This document shows, one piece after another, positions 49,401 to 58,400 of a DNA stretch of 64,000 nt. Where the stretch lies: contig CM029374.1 in NCBI GenBank assembly GCA_017165825.1, positions 8,135,847 to 8,199,846 on the forward strand, in the 5' to 3' direction. The notes below the pieces were generated by a model, which saw only the letters and a list, made by a program, of their open reading frames with translations, did not search any database and was not told where the DNA came from. The translations under genes and the position numbers were made by a program. This DNA is from Hepsetus odoe. Its lineage: Eukaryota > Chordata > Actinopteri > Characiformes > Hepsetidae. Position 1 is the stretch's first letter. The number at the start of each line of letters is the position of its first letter.

Positions 49401-52400
49401 AGAGTATTGTTTTGTCTCAAATAGAGATGATGAGTTTTTTAAGTTAAACTTGCAGTAACTTGCAAAACTTACATTTGCAGGAAAGAGGAGAGCTGTCTAA
49501 GATGCATCAGCACTATTTAGAAACCCAGCTCATGCAGAGTGAGCAGATGCACATGGAAGAAATGAAGGAGCCCATAAGAAACGCAATCTCTAAAAAGTTC
49601 CCTGAAGAATCAGCCCTTCTGAAAGGTTACAATTTAACTGACTGCTTCTCATTTTTTTCTGTGCCAAAAAAGGCTCAAACTGTAAAAGACATTATTGCCT
49701 TTATATCTCATTTTCCCAGATTTGCAGCTAAATGTGCTACCATCAACAAAGACTGAAACTCTCACAGATTATTCTGACTTAAACCCCACCAGTCCAGTTA
49801 AATGCTCAAGTCCACATCATCAGCCCAGCCCCCCTACTGCCCTCCCTAATAGACCAAACTTGCCTTGTCGGAGAAGAGCTACTAGTCTGAACAGAGCACG
49901 GCCATCTCTTTCTAATAGCTCTGGTGAGTGCCCCTAATGTGTGTTGACCAGGGTTGGAATCATTCATGAATTTGAGAATGCATGGTAAAATCCAATTTCA
50001 TCTTCCTTAATGGGAATTGTAATTAGAAATTGCTTGCAGCAGAAAGGAAATGGAATTGAATTGAAATATCAAGAAATAGAATTGCCAATAAAATCCAGTG
50101 TTCCACATTGGTATGATATACTAAATATTATTGATTGCACTAGATTAGTATTAGTTATGAATCACATTAATTGCAATTCATTAATTCATTGGCTTAACAT
50201 TTGCTGCACATTAATCACAATTAATTCATTAATTGGAAGCAGGTTTAAAATTGTTTTACAGTGAGTTGGTAGTTATCTTGAAGAAAGATTATATGAAGTG
50301 TTTTTGATGTGAAGAGAGTATCAGATGTCAGGGTGATGAGTTTTAAGCTGGTTGTTGAAGGTGTGGTAATGAATGTTGTTGGTGCTTATGGCCCACAAGT
50401 GAGAGAAAGAAGAATTCTGGAGTGAGTTAAATTAAGTGATAGTGTGTACCCAGGAGAGAGTGAACTTTAATAGATATGATGGTGGAGGGAACAGAGGTGA
50501 TGTGGTGATGGGTAGGTATGGTGTCAAGGGAAGAAAAGTAGATCAGTTGGTTGTGTATCTTACTAAAAGGATGAAAATAGCTGTAATAAATGCTCATTTT
50601 AAAAAGAAGGAGGATCACAGGGTGACAAACAAGGTGGAAGGTGCAAACAGGTGGCTCAACCTTTACAGTAGGGTCAGGCTGAATTTGGAGACTGTATAGT
50701 AGTGATGGGAGAGAGCATAGCTAAACCGCATAGGATGGTGAGCAGCAGAATGGTTTAATGCCAAGAAAGAGCACTACAGTTGCAAAATGTACTCTGAGGG
50801 TGTTGATGGAGAAGTATAGAGAAGGTCACAAAGATTGCATTGTGGACTTGAAGAAAGCATATGACAGGGTAGCTATAGAGGAGTTGTGGTTTTTAATACG
50901 GAAGGCAGGAGTGGCAGAGAAGTATGTCAGTACAGGAAATGTATGAGTGCAGAGTGATGGGTGAGGTCTGCAGTAGGAGTGATGCATTCATTTAAAGCAG
51001 AGGTTGGACTACATCAAAGATCAGCACTGAGCCCATTCATGTTTGTAATGGTAATGGACAGGTTGATGGATGAGGTAAGACAGGAGTTCCCAAGGAATTT
51101 GATACTTGCTGATGATCTTGTGATCTGTAGTGAGTAGGATGCAGCTTGAAGAGACCCCAGAGAGGTGGAGATATGTTCTAGACAGAATACATAAGTGTAA
51201 ACGAAAGGAAGGAAAGATGAGTGGTTAGGATGTAGGAGTAGAAGTGCTAAAGTTGAAGGAATTTGAATACTGGGGATCAACAGTTCAGAGTAATGGTGAG
51301 TGTGGAAGAGAGGTGAAGAAGAGAATGCAAGCAGGTTGGAATGGTTGGAGGAGAGTGGCAGGAGTGATTTGTGACAGACAGGTACCAGCAAGAATGAGAG
51401 GAAAAGTTCAGCCAGCCAGTGAGACCAGCTACTGTACGTTATATGGGCAGCGGTGGCCTAGTGGTTAGGGCGTTAGCCACATGATCGGCGGATCGGGGGT
51501 TCGAACCCCTTCCCAAAAGGTTGCCCTGAGGTACCCTTGAGCAAGGTGCCGTCCCCATCACTGCTCTCTGGGCGCTTTCAATAGCTGCCCACTGCTGCAC
51601 GGTGTTTGAGTGTGCATGGGTTAAAAGCAGAGGTCCAATTTTGTTGTGGTTCATTGTCTGCTGTACCTTGCAATGACAAGGGTTGTCACTTTCACTTATA
51701 TGGGTTGGAGATGGTGGCGCTGATGAAAAGATGGTCAGGGAAGCTGGAGGTGGCAGAGCTAAGGATGCTAAGATTTGTGTTGGGAGTGACGAGGATGGAC
51801 TCTTTTCTTTTTCCACACTTTTGAAATGATGGACAGCTCGGGTTGGATGTTTTTGAAGATAAGGTTAAAGAAGCAAGATTGCGTTGGTTTGGACCTGTAC
51901 AGAGGAGAAACAAGGATTATATTTGGGAGATGTATGTTGAGGATGGAGCTGCTTAGCAAGAGCAAAGGAGTAATGCCAAAGTGGAGGTTTATGCATGTGG
52001 TCAGAGAGGACATGCAGGGTGTTTGTATGAAGGAGGAAGAAGAGGATTGTTAGAAATGAAAATGGATGATCCTCTGTAGCAATCTCTAAACTGGAGCAGC
52101 CAAAAGAAGAAAAAACTGTACCTCAGTAAGAAAAATTAAGTCTTTTTATTTTTTCCCTTAGTACATTACTGTCTACAACTTAAATTAAAACAGAAGAATC
52201 CCCAGAATTTCATGCAAGGCAAAAAATAGAAAACCAATTTGGATTTAATAAGATTTTAAAGGTTTAGTGTTAATTAGTTTGCAGCTTGGAGAGGTTTTTG
52301 TAGACCCAGCAGAGCAACATTAAACTTTTAGGCCTTAAAAAGAACTGTCATATCAATTTCTAATAATTGTTTTTGATGCATTTACCAAGAAAAATTGGTA

Positions 52401-55400
52401 ATCATATGCTGGTGTAAACAGTATATTAAAATCATTTTCATAGCACCAGGGTCAGGCATAAAAGGCTAATTATCTTTTTTTTATTTTATTTTTTTTTTAT
52501 TTTAAATTCTCATATTTATATTTCATCAATTGTTTTTCATACATGACTAGATATCTGTAAGTTACCCTATACTGCCACAAAAATTTTTGTTTTGTTTCTA
52601 CTCTCCATTTCCATTTTCTGATTCAGTTTCCTGTGGTTATTGAATTCCAGTTCCAACTGCATATTCTTGCCTGGACCTGGGATTGGAATTGTTGTGTTCA
52701 TTCTTGAATTGATCCTAACCTTGGCTTACATTTATCAAGGAAGTGACTATATTTGTTATGCAGTGTGATGGTTCATGGCCATACTAAAAAAAAAAAAAAA
52801 AATAAAATGAATAAATAAATGTTTTCAGGTCATTTTATTTAATTTAATCTGGTTTAATTTTTCCACACCTTTCCCCTATGAATGCTGGAATTGGCACAAG
52901 CAATCCCGTGACCGTAATTAGAACAAACAGCTTACAAAATGAATGAGAATGATAAAGTAGTTTAATATAGTGTACTATTTTTATTTGAAGACTATTCTTC
53001 TACTTCTACTTAAGCTATATTTGTCTTTCAAACGTTCATATGGCCAGAGTTTAACCATCAATTTCTTGCCATTTTATTTATAACCACATATTCATACAAA
53101 ACATCTGTTTGCAATTCTTCCTTAGATGAACTCACACCATGTACTCCTAAGAAGGATCCTTATGAGCAGCAAGAGCTACGTCCATTCTCTAAACCAGACT
53201 TTGTGCTTGCTCAGAGCTTCAGACTGCTTAACTCAGATGACTGGTTTGTCAGATTCCTACAACTTGACTCCTAAATGTTGTCATTCACATTACGTGAATA
53301 CATATGAAGTATTGATTATCAGCTTATTTCAAGCTTGAAATAATTATGATCTATTGTATAATGCACGAATATATTCACAATGTGGGTTTTTGTTAGCGGT
53401 GAATAAAGTATACAACTCCTGTACTGAAAAAGGTTTGGAAGAAACGTTCAAATGACATTTCTTGGAAAGATTCTTTAAAATAAAATTCACATGGTTAAAG
53501 TTATATAATCATATACCAATCATATTGCACCAGTTCAAACAAATCAGCTGACTGACCCTTTACTAGGCCCCATGTAACGGTGGCGGGGTACCGGAAGGAC
53601 GTCAGCTCCGAGCCAGGAGTTCCGAACAGAAGTTTATTATGCTCAGTGACAAAACACACAACAAACAAGGACTCAAGCCTGCAGTTCCTACGCAGGATGA
53701 CTATGACTATGACTATGACTGACTGAAAACAGACAGACAGAACCACCCGTTACACATAGGTTAAACCTACCTAATGAGCCGCGCTCTGTTCTGACTCAAC
53801 GGGGCTTAAATAGTCAGCCCCAATGATGCACACCTGCCCGCAGGGGCTCAGGTGTGCTCAGTCAGAACAGAGTGCCCTCTAGCGTACCCATAACACCTCC
53901 TGTGACATAAACACCTTGTATGTGACCGAGAGCGCCCTCTAGCGTGCCCAAAACACACGTGACAGACCCCCCCCCCCCAAGGGCGCGGCTCCCGAAGTGC
54001 CCGAACGCAGCCGAACCTCAGGGGGGAGGCACAAACAACAACACAAAAGTCCCTAGTCGGAACACACGGTCAGGTCCATAGAAAACAAAAAAAAACCATC
54101 AAAGGACCTCCAACCAGTTATGTCAGGCAGCTGGTGGTGGTGAGGGGAATCCCAGCAGTTCCGTCCACCTTCTTGACGGAACTGCCTGACCTTGGCTCTG
54201 ACGTCCTTGGAGGCTTTCCCTGACTCCATGGAACCCCTGGACTCGACAGGACCTGAAGGGGAGCTACACAGAGACGTTACAGGGTTTACAGAGGAAGTCT
54301 TTTTCAATGAGTCTAAGCTCTGCTTACAACCCCTGTCAGTCGGGTTCCGCGCGTCGCTTATTCCCGAATCTCTGGCGCCGAAGTTCTGGTCCGTCTCCCT
54401 GAACTGATTCGTGCTAGTGTCTTTTGCCCTTTTCCTTGTCTGGGTCATACTTCCTGGTCGCTTGGGGCCCGGCGACGCAGTGTCCCAGCTTCTGGTTTCA
54501 CGTTGAGGAGTTCCCCGTGGCTTCCTCCAAACGTCACCTTGTTCTGGGTTTGCTGAGTTGCGGGGGCGAGCCGATGCTAGGGGGCCTGAAGGCAGCTGCT
54601 CCCTTTCTGCATTCGTTACCCGTTTCTCCGCTGGACTGTTCTCCGGCTGCTCTGTTTCGGCTTTGGCTCTCTGGGTTCCAGCAGGCACTGGTGTCGGAGA
54701 AGAGAGTAGAGATTCGATGAGGGCCAATTTACTTTCCATACCTCTGACCTTGTTTTCTAGCTCGGTGAGCTTGCTGGCCTCCTGACGGGCCTCTCTCAGG
54801 TCAGCCTGCAGAGCGATGTTGTGGTCCTGCACCTGTCTCAGCTCTGTCCTGCACTGATGCAATTGCCCCTCCATTGTGGCTACTTTAGCCTCCAGCTTCT
54901 CCTGAGTGGTTGGAGTCCCAACTCTCCGGGTTATCCGGCCTACGATCTGGTTTCTCTGTTCCTGTCTTCTCCCCAGTCCCTTTCTTTGGGAAACCCTCAC
55001 AGCGTGTATCTTGAATCGAAGGACCTCTCTGCCCTCTCTGAACTGGCTGTTCCTTCCGTGATGCTCACCTTTTACTTGAGCCAAAGTCTCCTCTTTTTCC
55101 TTCCTCCGGTCCTTCGAGACCGGGGCGTTCACCTGTGGCATGGCGGTTCCCTCGGTCAGCTGATGGTAGAGTCCCGTCAGCAACTCCTCCTGTTCAGCAA
55201 ACCGAACATTACTGCAGCTGATCTGCTCACCTCCGAGGTGGGACTGGATTGTCCTCGCCTCTCTGTGCCACACGGCCCGATCCCTCACCGGCTCCACTCT
55301 GACTGACTTCTGCAAGCACTTCGCAGCATGTTTACGCCTTTGACACCTCTGTCCTTGTTGAAGTCCCGGTCTCCACCTTCCGAACCTCCTCTGACGACCA

Positions 55401-58400
55401 CCTGTTGCCCAGCGCGGCCTCTTGAAGACAGACCCCCGCTGGTGCACTCTCCCAACAGCCTGAATGACGACAGCAGCTTTGTTCATAGCGTTAACATTTT
55501 TTCGCACTAAATAACCTCTAAAAGCTGCCTGGATGCGTATCGCTGACTTTCTCAACACCTGAAATCTTTCATGTTCGCTTTTGCCCCTGATGTAGGACCT
55601 AAAATATCTTTGAATGAAGATGGCTGACCACCTTATGGCCTGGTACTTTGTTACCTCCCTGTGTCTTCTGAACGCAGCCTGAATCAGGGAAGCGGCCTGA
55701 TGGTGCAGGATCACAGCCCTTCTGACCCTCTGACCTCTGAAGCAGGCTTGCAGGAACATTGCAGCGGAGCGAAATGTCAAAAACTCCTCTCTCTGTTTTC
55801 TGGCTTCACGTGTGGAACGATACCTCAGCTGGATTGCAACAACAGTCTGTTTGATGTATGAGTATCGTGCCCGAGCCCAGTGTGCCCTGTAAGCCCTTTG
55901 TATAACCGTGGCAGCCTGGTGCTTCAGTTTCAGAGTCTGTCTGGTCTTCATCCCTCGGAATGCAGCTTGTAGAACAACAACAGCCCCTTTTTTCTCCTTC
56001 AAAGACTTCATTTCTTGCCTCATACTCTTACTAGCTCTATAATATCGCTGAACCGTCTTGGCTGCCCACAGTAGCTTCAGGTAGTACTTTCTGTTTATGT
56101 GTTTCCTCACCTGTGCCTGAATGGTTACAGCAGCCTCATGTTCAATTCTCCTTTTAAACTTGCCACTAACCTGGAGCTGCTCCTTCTCTGCTTTCTGTGT
56201 AGCAGATGTCTTCATGGAGCTGGGTTTGGGGATCGACTTCTTGATGCCGCTTTCCTTGTTGCGAAGGGCTTCCTTGGTCGACTTCCCCGGTTGCGCGATG
56301 CAGGAAGTGGTCTCCACCCTCCTCCTGCTCTCTGCGTCCGGAACTGCCTTCTTTGCCATTGCCTCGCTTCTCTTGTTGCGGGTGGCCTTCTTTGCATTCC
56401 TCTTGGTGGACGCCGTGCAGTCACGTTGCGGCGCGGTGGGCGTCGTGCTGGCGCGTGGCGGCGCGGTGGGCGCCGTGCTGGCGCGTGGCGGCGCGGTGGG
56501 CGCCGTGCTGGCGCGTGGCGGCGCGGTGGGCGCTGTGAACACGGAAAGGCGCGTTTGCTACCAACCTCTTGTGGTGCCTTCAACGAAGCCCCGCATTCCA
56601 TGTCGCGTGCGGAAAACAACACGTGGTCTAGCGTGTTGAGATAGCGCTGCGCCCTTGTAGCCTCGGAGATCAGCATCCGGGAACAAAGCGCGAACTGATC
56701 CCTGCGAAGCTCGGGATCTGGGATGATATCGAGTGGGAGCAGCGACATCGTCCTCTTCAGACGGCGCTCTAGCTCCCTTGCTGTGGCCGTCGGCGTCCGT
56801 CGCACCCACTCCTCACCGTCCAGATGCTCGCGGAGGTCCAGAGAAGACGCCTCTGGCCCCCAGGTCCTCATCAGCTGCAGCGTCCGCTCGACAGCATTCG
56901 CTGCCGCCCACAGCTCGTGACGTCCAGGTACTGGCGGCTCATTCTGTAACGGTGGCGGGGTACCGGAAGGACGTCAGCTCCGAGCCAGGAGTTCCGAACA
57001 GAAGTTTATTATGCTCAGTGACAAAACACACAACAAACAAGGACTCAAGCCTGCAGTTCCTACGCAGGATGACTATGACTATGACTATGACTATGACTGA
57101 CTGAAAACAGACAGACAGAACCACCCGTTACACATAGGTTAAACCTACCTAATGAGCCGCGCTCTGTTCTGACTCATCGGGGCTTAAATAGTCAGCCCCA
57201 ATGATGCACACCTGCCCGCAGGGGCTCAGGTGTGCTCAGTCAGAACAGAGCGCCCTCTAGCGTACCCATAACACCTCCTGTGACATAAACACCTTGTATG
57301 TGACCGAGAGCGCCCTCTAGCGTGCCCAAAACACACGTGACACCCCATCATATGCTTGATTATTGTTGTTTTGTCTACCAAGCTTCTCTACTCAAATTTC
57401 AGAAAAACTTAGAAAAGACAACCACACTAAGATGGTAAACAGTTTTCAAGTAATCTTTTGATTTACAAAAAGTCAATTGTATTACTTGTGAAAACCAGCA
57501 GGATTGCCACTGTTCCAGGTTTTTTTTTTTTCCATTCAGAGGTCATGGCTCTCCCAGTTGTTTGCTGCGGTCCAGGAGTTTGATAGATTGATTTGTGACC
57601 ATTTTTAGTAACTTAATTTCTCAGGTCTACTGGAACTTGAATGGCTGAAAATTTAATGAAAATGTTTAAATGTCCAAGTCAAGTTCTCCACAAAAGGTTC
57701 TCCACAAAGCATGGCAAAAGTGGCCCAGCTAAATATTATTCAGGGGCAATAGCTTTTTCACAGGTTGGTGCTGGTGAGTCATGAGATCATTTCAAAACTG
57801 TTTTATTTATTCAGGTCATCTTTTGTATTAAGCTATATTTTTGGAGAACAGATTCGTCACAAGTGTTATGAATAGAAGTTAAAAAACAGAGGAAATCAGA
57901 AAATGGGCAGATGTTTTTTTTTTTTCACAGCACTGTCATTTACTTTTACTTCAAAATTTTGAGCAATGAAAGTAAATCTCTAAAACTGAAATACTTGAAT
58001 AAAACACAGGTTCTCAAAAAACATGCTTAAGTACTTTGTTACTGTCCTTGACTGCTCTTAAACTTTGTGTTTCTTAATTATGCATCTACACAGAGCTTTT
58101 CTTTATATCTGTGTTTATTTGATCATACAGGGAGAAGAAAATTGAGGGACTGACCTTGGTGCGTGGATTGGCACGGTATCACTCTGATGTGCTTACTAGT
58201 AGGATTCATGATGTCTGCCTTGTTCTCATTCAAGAGGTGATCCAATTTTGACATCACTGTAACTCAGCTGTGTGAAAATGTCTTCAAAACAAGCATTTTA
58301 TGTATAATAAACTGATGTAAATTAATACATATAACATATTTGTTTTTAAATGTGATATTTATCCAAGCAGTCCTAGTTGGTATGGGAAAGGTCGGGGGAG

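Larger units (their letters stand above)
53573..57342 (-). mobile_element. Young LTR retroelement carrying an ASPM-like IQ-repeat frame
   Basis: Complete element of 3770 bp. Element sense is the minus strand: 5' LTR 57342-56945, interior 56944-53965, 3' LTR 53964-53573. On that strand the LTRs begin TGTCACG and end GTTACA (TG...CA). A G-rich polypurine tract precedes the 3' LTR, and the 5-bp duplication CCCCA flanks the whole. The LTRs differ by two substitutions and one 6-bp unit. No primer-binding site matching a tRNA I recognise follows the 5' LTR. No gag, protease, RT, RNase H or integrase is seen. The interior codes for an IQ-repeat/coiled-coil protein. It is non-autonomous and antisense to TOGARAM1. 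Confidence 0.92.

Noticed and set aside
49626..49719. Short segment between exons 10 and 11 as coding (the frame is open through it)
   Set aside because: Reading through would put exon 11 in a wrong frame ending at 49756; the splice-based reading keeps the conserved RPNLPCRRR segment.
53501..53746. Frames crossing the LTR edges (also at 56939-57124) that repeat an 'IVIVI' stretch
   Set aside because: They read through the ctatga repeat and the poly-basic end of both LTRs; no family similarity and no independent support.
54192..56644. Plus-strand frames up to 181 codons opposite the IQ-repeat frame
   Set aside because: They are shadows of a GC-rich coding strand. The minus-strand frame is far longer and contains recognisable IQ and coiled-coil motifs.
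56920..56944. Primer-binding site next to the 5' LTR
   Set aside because: The 25 bases after the LTR do not match the 3' end of any tRNA I can recall with confidence, so none was annotated.
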